Positions 10,872 through 21,320 of a DNA stretch of 64,000 nucleotides are shown here, piece after piece (position 1 is the stretch's first letter; every line of letters starts with the position of its first letter). Made by a program: the position numbers and the translations under genes. Origin of the DNA: Ziziphus jujuba (Eukaryota; Streptophyta; Magnoliopsida; Rosales; Rhamnaceae). The stretch spans positions 6,324,001 through 6,388,000 of the forward strand of contig NC_083382.1 of the NCBI RefSeq assembly GCF_031755915.1, read 5' to 3'. The notes beneath the pieces were generated by a model. It worked only from the letters and a program-made list of their open reading frames with translations, did not search any database and was not told the origin of the DNA.

Positions 10872-11423
10872 CTACCCATCAAGCACCTTCAACTCCATTA
10901 GCAATCCTTTAAGCCAAATTGCTTCCTTGGCAGCTTCAGTAGCTGCTATATACTCAGCCTCTATTGTGGACAAAGCCACAACTGGTTGTAATTGTGATTT
11001 CCAACTTATGCAATTTCCACACAAAGTAAATGCATAAGCTGAAATGGACCTTCTCTTGTCCCTATCTCCTGCATAATCTGAATCTAAATAACCATTGAGC
11101 TCAACACTCTCTTGATTACCTTTGTAAATCAATCCCTCATTCAAAGTCTGCTTCACATATCTAAGCAACCATTTCATAGCCTCCCAATGAGCTTTACCTA
11201 GATTTGTCATATATCGGCTAAGGACACTAATAGCATATGCTAGATCTGGCCTTCTACAAATCATTGTGTACATAACTGAACCAACAGCATTTGAGTATGG
11301 AATTCTTACCATATCTTCTTTCTCTTGCTCTGTAGTAGGACATTGATCAGCTGAAAGTTTGAAGTGTCCTCCAAGTGGAACATTTACCACCTTGGCATTA
11401 TCCATAGCAAATCTTGAAACCAC
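10872..11423 (-). pseudogene. Copia pol: end of reverse transcriptase and RNase H
   Basis: The frame starts within the RT C-terminal part (NVPLGGHFKLS) and runs through VMYTMICRRPDLAYAISVLSRYM to the RNase H region: YLDSDYAGDRDKRRSISAY and LSTIEAEYIAA hold the first Asp and the Glu of the RNase H active site. A stop after KVLDG cuts the last portion, although downstream sequence still encodes recognisable RNase H residues. RNase H removes the RNA strand during cDNA synthesis. It is separated from the RT frame by a stop at about 11424. Confidence 0.9.
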
Positions 11424-11426
11424 TTT

Positions 11427-12017
11427 CTACAAGTAAGAAGTTTGCAGCAGCTTCATCTCTGATTTTCTCCTATCTCTGGCAATCGAAATTCCCAAAATCT
11501 TCCTTGCTTCTCCTAGATCCTTCATATCAAATTTAGATTTAAGCAACTCCTTGACTGATTGTATCACCTTCAAATTTGGACCAGCCACCAACGTATCATC
11601 CACATAAAGGAGAAGATAGACAGCTCTATCACTCATAGTATGTTTAAAATATAGGCAACTATCAAAACCACTTCTTGTAAATCCAGCTTCTACCACAAAA
11701 GAATCAAATCTCTTGTACCACTGCCTTGGTGATTGTTTGAGACCATATAATGACTTCTTAAGTAAGCACACAAGCTCTCCACCTTTTTTCTTAACTTTGA
11801 AGCCTTCAGGTTGTCTCATATAGATAGTTTCTTCCAAACTTCGATGTAAAAAGGCTGTCTTTACGTCAAGCTGCTCCAATTCCCAATTGAATTGAGTTAC
11901 TAAGGCCAAAATTGTTCTTATTGTGGTATACTTCACAACTAGAGAGAAGATCTCATTATAATCTATGCCCTCCACTTGTGTAAAACCCTTAGCCACAAGT
12001 CTGGCTTTAAACCTCAC
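11427..12017 (-). pseudogene. Copia pol: reverse transcriptase core
   Basis: This frame reads KARLVAKGFTQVEGIDYNE, then QLDVKTAFLHRSLEE, KKSLYGLKQSPRQWYKRFD and LLLYVDDTLVAGPN, the last holding the YVDD catalytic motif. Catalytic aspartates are therefore still encoded. Stops at both ends separate it from the linker before it and RNase H after it. The polymerase would copy element RNA to DNA in cytoplasmic particles. Confidence 0.93.
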
Positions 12018-12040
12018 TGGTTCAGCACTTGTAATCCTTT

Positions 12041-12949
12041 TTACTTGACCTTAAAAATCCACTTGCAATCCATAATTTTCTGATTTGTAGGAGATGAAAC
12101 TAAATCCCACGTTTTGTTCTCATGAAGTGTATTCATCTCCTCTTTCATGGCTTCCATCCACTTAGATGCTTGCTTAGACTTCACAGCCTCCATATAAGAC
12201 CTTGGTTCATTGTCCACCAAGTCTTGATATGCAGCCAAGGCATATGCTATATAATCTGCATAGCTGTACCTCTTGTTGGGTTTGATTTGCCTCTTTGCTC
12301 TATCTCTAGTTAAGAAATATCCCGGAGAAGCTAATAATTTCTGATTTGACCTTGGGGACTGCTGTACCATTTATTTTTCAACTGTATCTTCATAAGAAAA
12401 TGATAAGGTTGGTGTCCTTGACTCAATTAATCCACTCTCTTCATCAGCTAGCTGCCCCTCTAACTCATCAGCACCTTGACCATTATCATCACCATCTTAG
12501 TTCTCCACTTGATTTGGTAAGACAAGCTGCTTCTTGTCCAATTCATGCTCAGATTGTGTACCTGCAGGGTTAGTAACTTTGCAAGGCATAATATTTTCAT
12601 CAAATATCACATCCCTGCTTATTATGACTTTAAAACCTAAATTTTCTCTAATCCACAACCTAAATCCCTTGACACCTTAAGCATAACCTAGGAAAACACA
12701 CTTCACACTTCTAGGTTCAAGCTTTCCTACAGATTGGTGTGCATAAGCAGCACATCCAAACACTCTAAGATTTTTATAATCTGGTTGCTTTCCAGACCAA
12801 ACATGTTCAGGTGATTTAAATTCTAAAACAGTAGATGGAGACAAATTAATCAAGTGCATGGCAGTCATAACAGCTTCACCCCAAAATAAATTTGGCAATC
12901 TAGAAGACACAAGCATACATCTCACTTTATTAAGCAGTGTCCTATTCAT
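12041..12949 (-). pseudogene. Copia pol: integrase C-terminus and linker to RT
   Basis: The stretch 12677-12949 reads MNRTLLNKVRCMLVSSRLP and FWGEAVMTAMHLINLSPS, the distal integrase core, followed by SGKQPDYKNLRVFGCAAYAH. A stop follows FLGYA. The remaining GFRLW-like and linker sequence is in pieces, and 12041-12370 then encodes the segment just before RT (SKWMEAMKEEMNTLHENKTW, DCKWIFKVK). Several in-frame stops lie in this region, so no single product is possible. Confidence 0.88.
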
Positions 12950-14110
12950 CCTTTCATTTGTTGTGGTGTGTGCTTTACTGTCCTATGCCTTAAAATACCA
13001 TGGTTTTTACAAAAAGTATCAAACTCATTATTACAAAACTCCAAACCATTATCAGTCCTTAAAGCTTTTACAAGTTTATTAGTTTGATTTTCAACAAGTA
13101 ACTTCCATTCCTTAAACTTTGTAAAAGCTTCATCCTTGGATTTATATACTTTCCTAGAATGATCATCAATAATGGATAAAAAATATCTATTTCCACTTTG
13201 AGTTTGTACTTTGGCAGGGCCCCATAAATCAGCATGCACATAATCTAACACAAATTTAGCTTTACTTCTGCTTAAGTTAAAGCTCAACCTGTGTTGTTTT
13301 CCTAAAACACAATTTTCACAAAAATTAAGTTTGCTGATCATATCCTTGCCAAATACACCTTGCTTATTCAAATAATACAAACCCTTTTCACTAATATGAC
13401 CCAACCTATTATGCCATAGGTTTGTTTTATCCACAAAAGACCCAACAGATGCATTACTAGAATTATTAACAGTTTTACCAAGTAAAACATACAAACCGTT
13501 TTTCTTAACACCTTTCATGGCAACATATGCACCTTTAGTAATTTTCATTACACCATTTTCAGTTTTGCATGAATAACCAAAATCATCAAGCATTCCAAGA
13601 GAAATCAGATTTCTTTTTAAACTAGGAACATGTCTCACAGAAGAAAGTGTTTTCATAGTGCCATCATACATTTGTAACTGAATATCACCAATACCAACAA
13701 CTTGGCATGATAGATTATTACCTAGAAGCACTTGACCACCATCACACTTAGTGTAGGATTGAAAACAACCTAAACCTGGGCACATATGGAATGAGCAACC
13801 AGAGTCTAGCACCCATTCAGAGCCATTTTGTTCAGAGGTGACAGCAAGAACCTCTGCTGGGTCTGATTCAGTGGAGGCCATGGCCAAGTCTCCACTTTCT
13901 TGGCTCTTTTGTTTTTCATCTCTCTTTTTCTTAAAGCAACTCTTAATGAAGTGGCCTTCTTTCTTACAATAGAAACACCTTTTACCTCTAGGCCTAGACT
14001 TAGACTTGTAACTGTCTCTAGATTTGCTTCTATGGTCATTTTGACCCCAATTTCTATTGACAGTTCTGCCTTTTACACTGAGACCTTCACCTTTGTTTTC
14101 AGATTTTAAC
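12946..14110 (-). pseudogene. Copia pol: zinc knuckle, protease and integrase N-part
   Basis: A CCHC zinc knuckle (CFYCKKEGHFIKSC, about 13936-13979) leads in the same frame to the aspartic protease motif WVLDSGCSFHMCP. Next comes the integrase zinc domain (LWHNRLGHISEKGL ... CENCVLGKQH) and the integrase core (VHADLWGPAK, LRTDNGLEFC). A few residues are missing after DDHSRKV, and another short deletion with frameshift near 12946 removes the residues after TPQQ. A one-base shift near 14113 separates this frame from gag. Confidence 0.9.
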
Positions 14111-14116
14111 TCTTAA

Positions 14117-14656
14117 GTCTCTAGCTTTCAGCGCACTCACCACTATGTCTAAAGACAACTCATCCCTACCATACTTTATAGCATTCTTGACTTCTCTATA
14201 TGTTTCTGGCAATGAATTAAGCAATATCACAGCATTATGTTCATCAGTAAAGACAACCTTACAATTAGCAAGATCTAATATCAATCTGTTAAAAGCATCA
14301 AGATTGGTATCCAAGTCTTTAGCTACATCCATTTTGAAACCAAAAAATTGTTCCAGTAATAAGATTCGGTTAGGGAGAGATTTTACCAAATAGAGTTGTT
14401 CCAACCTGGTCCACATTTTAGTAGTGGTTTTGACGTCATCCACCTTCCTCAAGACGTTGTCTGAAAGATGCAAAATGATGGTACTCATCGCAATTTCATC
14501 CATCTCCATCTTCTTTTCTTCAGTAACAGACTCAGAGAAGGAATTGTCAATTGCTTTGGCCACCTTCATCTGTACCAAGACTGCTTTCATTTTCTTACGC
14601 CATAAGAGGAAGTCACCCTTCCCATTGAAGACCTCCAATTCTAACTTGGCCGACAT
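14117..14656 (-). pseudogene. Copia gag of decayed element
   Basis: The ATG at 14654-14656 begins MSAKLELEVFNGKGDFLLWR, a UBN2 gag start, just inside the primer-binding site. Later segments TTTKMWTRLEQLYLVKSLPN and LNSLPETYREVKNAI are typical of Copia gag. The frame ends at 14099 after a one-base shift near 14113 that disconnects it from the zinc knuckle. Gag would package the element RNA. Confidence 0.9.
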
Positions 14657-14832
14657 TGTTGAGGATTGAAGAAGAAAAACCCCAATTTCAGAATTAATTT
14701 GACCAAGAATTGACGTTAAACCCAAAGTGCAGAAAGACACGAATAAGAGAAATTTTCTTCAACCCAAAATGCAGAAAGACACGAATCAGAGAAATTTTCT
14801 TCAAGATTAGAATATGAAGGCTCTGAGACCAC

Positions 14833-15448
14833 TGTTGTAAAATTCTTGAATTCACTTCAATAAAGAAAATACTAAACAAGAACACACAAAATTACCGAGG
14901 TTCGGTCAAAATCGACCTACGTCCTCGTTGCTCAAGTGTTGAGCTTCTACACTATAGAAAAATGGTGTTTACAAGCTTAATAACAGACCATCAATGGTGG
15001 ATTCATACAAGAATACCCAAACCAATACCCAAGATCCCAATACACCCATTCACTCTTCAATCTCCACAGAGATCTCTCTCAAACCCACATTGAGAACACA
15101 AAGAAAAACAAGAAAGAATGGCTCTTAAAACTCACGCGACTCTCTTAGCACAAAGCTACACACAGTCTGCAATTTTTTTCCCTTTTTTGCTCTCTGTTTT
15201 TTCCTATGTGCACCAGCAAGAAGAAGACTAAATATACATATATATGCAAAACAAGAAACGGTGCGTTCAACTAACTCCAGCAGCTCCAACGTGGCAAATA
15301 ACTTATGAAATATCCTTTCTGCCCTTTATTATTGCTGCAGTAAAATGATGCCGTTTTGGACCTGCAAAATTCCCTTCTTTCTTCTCTTTTTAACAGCTTG
15401 TAAACACATATATATAGGTGACCAGATTTGAGGATTATTTTTCTCACA
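14833..15448 (-). repeat. 5' LTR of decayed Copia
   Basis: 616 bp, TG...CA ends, near copy of 9938-10553. The primer-binding site TGGTCTCAGAGCC adjoins it at 14820-14831; the family consensus has A where this copy has C in TGGTATC. Confidence 0.94.
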
Positions 15449-15453
15449 GTAAC
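15449..15453. repeat. Target-site duplication GTAAC, right copy
   Basis: Exact repeat of 9933-9937 outside the right LTR. Confidence 0.92.
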
Positions 15454-15536
15454 AATGAAGAAGAACCATCATGTTCAATAATATTAAGCATTAACAATTA
15501 GAAACGCAAAGACATAAAAAGGTAGAGAGAGTCTAC

Positions 15537-15893
15537 CTGAAGGTATCTTTTCAGAGATGCAAATGCTGTTTGTTTGCTGCCTTGCCTCCTTACCAATTTA
15601 AAGCACCCCAACCAACTTGCAGAACACCACAAGTTGCATTGGTTCTTAAATGGATAAAGAAAGGTTTCCAATAAAGTACAATTATCAACCCATACCATTT
15701 CTAAGCTAGGTGGAAGCCCTGGTCCCAATGATTATAGATTTTCACAACACCTCAAATCAAGAATCCTAAGCTTGGATGGTTGACTGATATAGGCAGGTAG
15801 GCAAGAAATATGGTTATTTCTGATGCCAGCTCTTATAAAGAAGCCAAGCAACCAAAATCTTCCGAAATTTCTCCATGCCCAGAAGTACAGTTA
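15537..15893 (-). pseudogene. TNL-B exon 4, 3' part (last LRRs)
   Basis: The last portion of the LRR exon reads LPPSLEMVWVDNCTLLETF, then NLWCSASWLGCFKLVR, and ends at a donor (ACCTTCAG|GTAGAC, 15537/15536). It closely matches the end of TNL-E exon 4 near 54216-54420. A stop lies in the LRR upstream of LPPSLEMV (CENL*SLGPGL) and another frame is needed further upstream, so it is damaged. Similarity to TNL-E breaks off near 15893, where a TNL tail module begins instead; this looks like a deletion or recombination joint. Confidence 0.83.
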
Positions 15894-15894
15894 T

Positions 15895-16340
15895 TTTTGC
15901 TTTTATCCTGTGTTTCTTATTACCAAGAGAGTTTCGTATTTTTAAAAATGCCCCTCCTCTTTTAACAGGAATGCCAAAGAGAACAATCTACTATGTCTCA
16001 ACTTGCACACATTCAGTTGCTTATGCTAAATTGTTGTGATGGATCTGTTAGATATTTTGAACTAAATAGTTTCTTTATGGTGAAGAAAAAAGCCAACTCT
16101 GTTACTATGCAACAAGTCCTATACCACTTAAAGAGCTTGGACCCCTGCTTCGCGAACACTTGATTGCTCGCCATCATTTGTAAGAAACAACATTCTACAA
16201 AGTTATTTATGGCCGTCATTTATGAGTATTCATGCAAGGTCACAATTGTTTAACTTGTACGCAGAGATAAAATCCAAGTGTAATATGCCCTTGCAGGTTA
16301 TTTTTAAGTTGTACATATCCAATGCTCACTGGAAGCATGC
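15895..16340 (-). repeat. TNL 3'-flank module, copy 2 (proximal part)
   Basis: This stretch matches 46860-47270: both carry ACCAAGAGAGTT, GCCAAAGAGAACAATCTACT, TGTTGTGATGGATCTGTTAGATA and CTATACCACTTAAAGAGCTTG. On the minus strand the first 60 bp align with the C-terminal tail coding part of TNL-B (NSLGNKNQR). It is a degenerate TNL 3' end; the function of the rest is not clear. Confidence 0.65.
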
Positions 16341-16800
16341 TTCTTCTGTAATACTATGCTATGCTTCTAGATGATAGCAAGTACTTAGAAGGTACAAATA
16401 CTGTTCTTCCCTTGGACATTCATAAATGTCTACCAACTAATCTCAAACTTGATGTTGTCTTGTTGTCACTTGATTCTATTATTATTATTAATAGTAAAAC
16501 CTCTGTTTCTTATACCAATTGAGCTCCAGATTTTTCAAAATGATCCTCCTTTTTAACAGGAAGGCCAAAGAGAACAACCTACTATCTCTCACATTTACAG
16601 GAAGAAGATTAGGGATTTCAATTTCGTTCCTTGATAGAAGAGATACCAATGTAGACAAACCAAAGACAAAGAATTTATTGAAGTGGGCATCCAGTTTGGT
16701 AGGAGAAACAGTTTCTAGTGATGGAAAAAATCTACACCAAGTTCTGTACTTTCTGCTTCGCCACTACCAACGCTTGATTGTTTGTCATCATTTGTAATAC
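16340..16800 (-). repeat. TNL 3'-flank module, copy 3
   Basis: The first 200 bp repeat the module seen at 9150-9400 and 45950-46920 (TGCTTCTAGATGATAGCAAG, TTGGACATTCATAAATGTCTACCAACTA, AGTAAAACCTCTGTTTCTTATACCAA). From 16519 a 92-codon open frame on the plus strand exists, but I recognise nothing in it and its first part lies over the repeat. I take the whole as TNL flank debris. Confidence 0.55.
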
Positions 16801-17740
16801 ACAGCTTTATTCACCTTCAGCATACATTGTAAATGTCTAGTAAATATACGAATAGAAAACATTTTTATAGCACTTTCTGTGAGCATGAGGCATGACTAGT
16901 AAATATTCACACTTTTTAACAAAAAAGCAAAGCCCTTGGGCCTTGGATCTAAATATAGTTTAGAAAGATTACAATTGCAACAATATATAAAGCCTAAATT
17001 AATCAAGATAAAAAAAAAATTAATTGATTGTAATAGAAATCGAGTCATTTGGTGCACCACTAGTGAATTTGCATCATGTGAGGCTTAATGAAATAGTATG
17101 TAATCTAAGGTGCAAGCCTTGTCACAATCTCTTTGGAAACTGAATAAACATCCGTAGCAACATGCATACACCGATTTGAATTGCTCATCAACAGAAACAG
17201 GTAGCATAACAGTGGAAAAATAAACATTCTTCGATTCCATATGACATCCCCACCAACATCTTAAACCTTAGAATCTGTTTCCTCTGCAATTGCAAATAGT
17301 TAATAGTGATAGACTATTTTTCTTTTTTTTTTTTTTTTGGCCATCAAAAGTAATGGAGGTTATGTTTATTTATTTATTTATTTATTTATTTTTATTTTTA
17401 TTTTTTTTTGCCATCGATAGTAATGGAGGTTATGCTATTGATTTTCACAAGGGGTGGAAAAAGTCAGGGATTGTCACTCTGTAATTCATAAATATACAAA
17501 GTTTGAAATATATCTGAAACTTTTGCATTTTTGGACTACAAGTATGTAGCTAGTCTGAGGTTTTTCATTTTTGTGAAAAAATATCACCAGGCTGTTTAGT
17601 TCTGTGTGATGTTAGGTAATGATGATATTGATGCAGAGCAAACTTATTTGATCTATCCAAAACAATAACAATATATGATTGAACTACTATATACTACTAC
17701 ATATAGCTATAAACTATAATAAGCAGCCCTCCACTTGTAA
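16801..17740. other. Intergenic AT-rich stretch with a TTTA microsatellite
   Basis: No gene is seen. A (TTTA)n run at about 17366-17400 lies between two near-copies of a 30-bp segment, T-tract plus GCCATCnnnAGTAATGGAGGTTATG (17323-17365 and 17399-17433), suggesting a local slippage duplication. Confidence 0.6.
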
Positions 17741-17749
17741 GAGTATCTA

Positions 17750-17965
17750 TGAATTTCTCTTCATGTATTGCCATTTCATCTCACTTCCTTTGGCAATTGG
17801 GATTACTTACTTCCTATGGATCCACATCAAAGAAGAGTGGCAAAACAATCTACATTTTTCATGCATTACATTTAACAATTTGAATAAGTTTGTGCAGACA
17901 ACTTGTGGAAGATGCAAAGCTTGACAAGAGTATGATAACAGAAGTTCTTTGCTCTTGAATTTCCT
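17750..17965 (-). pseudogene. TIR-domain relic
   Basis: The plus-strand text GGATCCACAT...TGGCAAAACAATCT...TTCATGC at 17819 onward aligns, with many changes, to 7195-7300 of TNL-A, the segment encoding LDELVKILQ...LPIFYHVDP. Similarity continues for about 120 bp (GACAACTTGTGGAAGATGCAAAGCTT against the CLDELV region). There is no open frame of use. This is all that is left of another TNL TIR exon in the same orientation. Confidence 0.55.
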
Positions 17966-18671
17966 TTTAAGGTATCTGTCATACATGAAAATTTTTAAAC
18001 TCTATTTTTACAAAGATGAAGATCATGAAATGACTTGGAGAGCTCTTTTATTTATAGATTCTAGCTAGAACTGATCTACTCATGATTTCTTTTATGAAGT
18101 GAATGCGTATTCCTATATAAAAATTAGCCAGTTATCTCCCAGTCAAACTATGTAAGAAAAAATAATAATAGTAACCAATATTTTGTCCCTTTTGAACATT
18201 GTATAGGCTCTTGATTTGGCATTGGATTATATCTGTTCAAGTTTCACTTTAAGAATTTGGTGTACAATCACTTTCCATCCATGGATTTTTTATTTATTTT
18301 TTACTTTTTTGACATGATTATAATATATATTTCCAGATTCATATAACATAACAACAAATTTTTAGAGACACTTGCATCTTATTCGTTTCTTCTATGCTTA
18401 TCCGGCAAACCCTTTTCCTTTATCACTAATTGTGCCTCTACCATCGGTGTCAGATGATGATAGTGTTTGGTGCATATCCTCACTGGTTACTGGTGTTTCA
18501 ATCCTCAGTGCTTGACAGTACCTCTTCTCCTGTGGATACGGAATGGATTCAAGGTCTATCTAGGTGCAATCAGCATAACTTCTCTTTGTTAGTGGACCAT
18601 ATGAACCCTGAGAAGGACAGAGACTTTGACCTCATCTTCATCCCATAGAATCTGCACTCCACACCTAGAGA
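17966..18671. other. Intergenic; short unrecognised plus-strand frame
   Basis: AT-rich sequence downstream of TNL-C. A 72-codon open frame at 18430-18648 on the plus strand shows no motif that I know. It may be the 3' flank of TNL-C. Confidence 0.4.
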
Positions 18672-19085
18672 TCAAATTTTCATTGGTTTCTTAATTGCTG
18701 CAAAGGAGACCTTATATCGACTATCAATTCCGAATGGTTGGTGCAAGCGCAAAATTAAGCTACCAGGAACATAAAGAAGCCACATGTGTCCTGACTTTAC
18801 TGAAAATATAGTTCTGTTGACGGAAAATAGAGGTACATAAACCAGAGTTTCGCCATCATCAACCCATGCACCGTGTCTTAACCCATGTGCTTCGTTTGTA
18901 AGGTCAGGCTCTAAGGAGAAAGAAACTGCTTTGAAGTCCGACTCAAAAACAGCACCTATAATCACCCCTGATATTTTCTTCAGCTTAGTTGACGGCACGG
19001 TGAAGGTTATGAAATTACATTCACATTTGTAGCCAAACCACCTCGGAATGTCATATCCTTGAAGTATAAGTTGGATTTCAGTGTC
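18672..19085 (-). pseudogene. TNL-C exon 5: C-JID domain
   Basis: After an acceptor near 19086 (TTGAAG|GACAC) the frame reads LILQGYDIPRWFGYKCECN, the conserved C-JID start, then AVSFSLEPDL and SGHMWLLYVPGSLI, and ends at a stop at 18672-18674. The exon is open for about 137 residues. It differs clearly from the TNL-B type (REIPIWFTHRSF), so TNL-C is from another subgroup. Its gene is broken upstream. Confidence 0.85.
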
Positions 19086-19197
19086 CTTCAAGAATTACTA
19101 TCTACTTACATTGGAACCGTCATGTTTTTGACATAAAAATCTATAATGTTAGAAAGACATAAAAAGATAATAGCAATAAAGAGAGTTAGGGAGATAC

Positions 19198-19943
19198 CTC
19201 ATTTTTATGATATTGGCCATGATGTTGCCTTTAATCTCGAGCAGTAATTTACAATCACTAACGTCCAGATGCCTTAAACTTTATGGAAGCTCTGGAATTT
19301 CCCGAAGTAGTTCACATTTCGTCAAATTAAGGTTCGAAAGTTTTGAAAGCTGGACAAAGGATGGAAGGCTAGCAAACTTGTTTTCAGCTAGATTTAACAT
19401 ATGAAGATTGTGAAAGCCATTGGGAGTCATAAGGAAATCCACTTCTGATAGATTGCAATTTTGAAGATCAAGGGACTCAATTTGGGGAAGGGACAGTCTA
19501 AACAGCTCTCAGGAAGCATCTGGAAGACAACGCGAAGCAGCGCCGCAAACTGGAAGTATTTATTAGTCCCTAAGGAAGCCATACTCTTAGGAAACAGAAA
19601 GAGATTCGAGCAACCACCAAGACCAAGATGCCCAAGGTTAGGTAGCGTATAAATACTGGTCGGAATATGCATAAGCTTTTTACGATAGGCTAAATCTAAA
19701 ACTTCAAGCCCAACTAGATGCTGAATTGAGGGATGCAACTCTTTCACAGAAGTGGCAGATAAATAAAGTTTCTTTAAATTTTTCATTTCTGCAAAAATAT
19801 TTGGAAAGCTTTAGTGTTCCTAAAGATTTTGAACTAAGACTGCTTGGACGAATGCTGAGGTTACAGCAAAACTGAAGGTTCAGCATGTCTAGACTATTAA
19901 GAGACCCAACAGACTCATCAATCTCAACTAAATTTGTACAATG
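19198..19943 (-). pseudogene. TNL-C exon 4, 3' part (LRR)
   Basis: Leucine-rich repeats are visible: CTNLVEIDESVGSLNSLDMLNL at the upstream edge (about 19940-19870), then MKNLKKLYLSATSVKELHPS, GLEVLDLAYRKKLMHIPTS and LPNLGHLGLGGCSNLFLFPKS, and further repeats down to a donor at 19198 (GAG|GTATC). Frameshifts divide these near 19790 and 19430-19500. LRRs form the ligand- or effector-binding part of the receptor. The exon's 5' part is at 25968-26081, beyond 6 kb of nested insertions. Confidence 0.85.
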
Positions 19944-20260
19944 CTCTGTTGGAGACAGAGGACTTAAGAGTAAACCAAAATTTGATTTTTAATAATTAAT
20001 AGAGATTTGGTACGCTTTCACACGTATAAAGAGAGCAACTCACTCGCACACTCTCACTCACACAAATGAGCAACACACAATAACATACACTCACTCCATT
20101 TTACTGGCCACACTAGGACACAAAACACCTTTTCACACACTTCTCACACACTCACACGTCACTCACTCTTTTTCTTTTGCTACTGAACATGACACATGAG
20201 AAATCTCTCACTCTAGAAGCCTACTCTACCCACTTGAGTAGCTCACATTACAAGGAGGAC

Positions 20261-20265
20261 CAAGC
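20261..20265. repeat. Target-site duplication CAAGC, left copy
   Basis: CAAGC precedes the LTR start TGTGAAG and is repeated at 25791-25795. Confidence 0.93.
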
Positions 20266-20698
20266 TGTGAAGTCCAGCCGCACCAACCACAGCCGCACCA
20301 ACCACAGCCACCATTTTTGACACCATTGCTGCACCGAATGGATTGTTCAACAATTGTGGGCTAAGCTGTTGAAGATTGTGGCCATGCAACCAACCTTGTA
20401 AGCCTATAAATAGGCTCCTTCCCGTTGCATGAAAACCAAGCCAAGAGAGCAAGCTCAATATTATCCCAAGTGAGGAATATTGAGAGAAAACTCCGAGAGA
20501 GAGAGTGTTTAAGTTCCAGAGAGAGCTTGAGAGAAGAGTGAGCAATTCCAGAGAGAATTTGAGAGTGTAGGGAGAGATTCCACGTGAGAATCCTCCATGA
20601 GAGAAGTTTTTGTATTTTTGTATTCTATTTCCAAGAGAGTAATAGAATTCTTTTTATTTTTCTTCTCATATTTCTTCTCTAAAGTGGTCAGAGAACCA
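20266..20698 (+). repeat. 5' LTR of Tork-like element
   Basis: 433 bp from TGTGAAGTCC to GAACCA. TATAAATAGG at about 20404-20413 is a good TATA box for the element promoter, and GAGAG-rich sequence follows. It has a 12-bp segment (near 20661-20675) absent from the 3' LTR. Confidence 0.93.
20404..20413 (+). promoter_or_regulatory. TATA box of the Tork LTR
   Basis: CCTATAAATAGGCTCC lies in the 5' LTR about 140 bp from its start, upstream of a GA-rich stretch. It is the usual position for the U3 promoter. The same text occurs in the 3' LTR near 25510. Confidence 0.7.
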
Positions 20699-21320
20699 CA
20701 ACAAGTGGTATCAGAGCTCCAGGTCGAGAGCTTGGGTTCAAACTTTGAAGAAACAAAGCTACTGTTCTATAAGTTGGTGTTTTTGAAAAGTTGCTCAAAT
20801 AATTAATTTGACAATACCAGGTGAAATTACCCGCCGAGAGGAGAACACACAAGTTCGCCGGAGAGAAAACGAGCCTCCCACGCGCCCGCACGCGCCGACT
20901 GAAGTTTTTCTGCAACTGTTCACGCGCCGCACGCGCCGTCTGGAGGTTGAAGACGACCACGTCAGCAGCCACGTCACCTGCCACGCCAGCCGACACGTTG
21001 TTAGCCACGTCATCTGCCACGTCATCAATATTTTCTGAAATTACGGAACAGCCCCTGAATTATTGGAAATTACAGATTGACCCCTGTAGTTTTCTGAAAT
21101 TACGGTACAGCCCCTGAACTATTGGAAATTACAGATTGACCCCTGTAGTTTCTGTATTTGCAAGTTGACCCAGAAATTTTGTGAAATTATATTTTTGCCC
21201 CAAAATTTCTGGTAGTTATATTTTGACCCCGGAAGAGTCAAGTCCACCATTTTCGGCTGTTCCGGACGCAAGGGTTAACTCCGTTTTGCCTAATTCAGCT
21301 CCATTTTTGGTCAAGCCATA
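20699..21320 (+). other. Tork leader with primer-binding site and tandem repeats
   Basis: The primer-binding site TGGTATCAGAGC (20706-20717) matches initiator-Met tRNA. The leader then has a GCCACGTCA-type short repeat (about 20955-21028) and a 59-bp unit (TGAAATTACGG...CCCCTGTAGTTT) repeated twice at about 21035-21152. No gene lies here until the gag ATG. Confidence 0.85.

Larger units (their letters stand above)
9938..15448 (-). mobile_element. Full-length, decayed Copia retrotransposon (5511 bp)
   Basis: Two 616-bp LTRs (9938-10553 and 14833-15448) flank an internal domain read on the minus strand, and GTAAC is duplicated outside. The primer-binding site TGGTCTCAGAGCC (about 14820-14831) follows the 5' LTR on the right; a polypurine tract GGTGGAGAT (about 10554-10563) precedes the 3' LTR on the left. 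I count roughly two dozen differences between the LTRs (about 4%). Gag and pol are broken by several stops, frameshifts and small deletions. The element lies in intron 4 of TNL-B, six bases from the splice acceptor, in the same orientation as the gene. Confidence 0.95.

Noticed and set aside
12122..12573. Plus-strand frames in the decayed Copia
   Set aside because: They are antisense shadows of the pol region read on the minus strand.
16519..16797. 92-codon plus-strand frame
   Set aside because: Its start lies on the TNL tail module and no motif is recognised; the two other module copies do not keep this frame.
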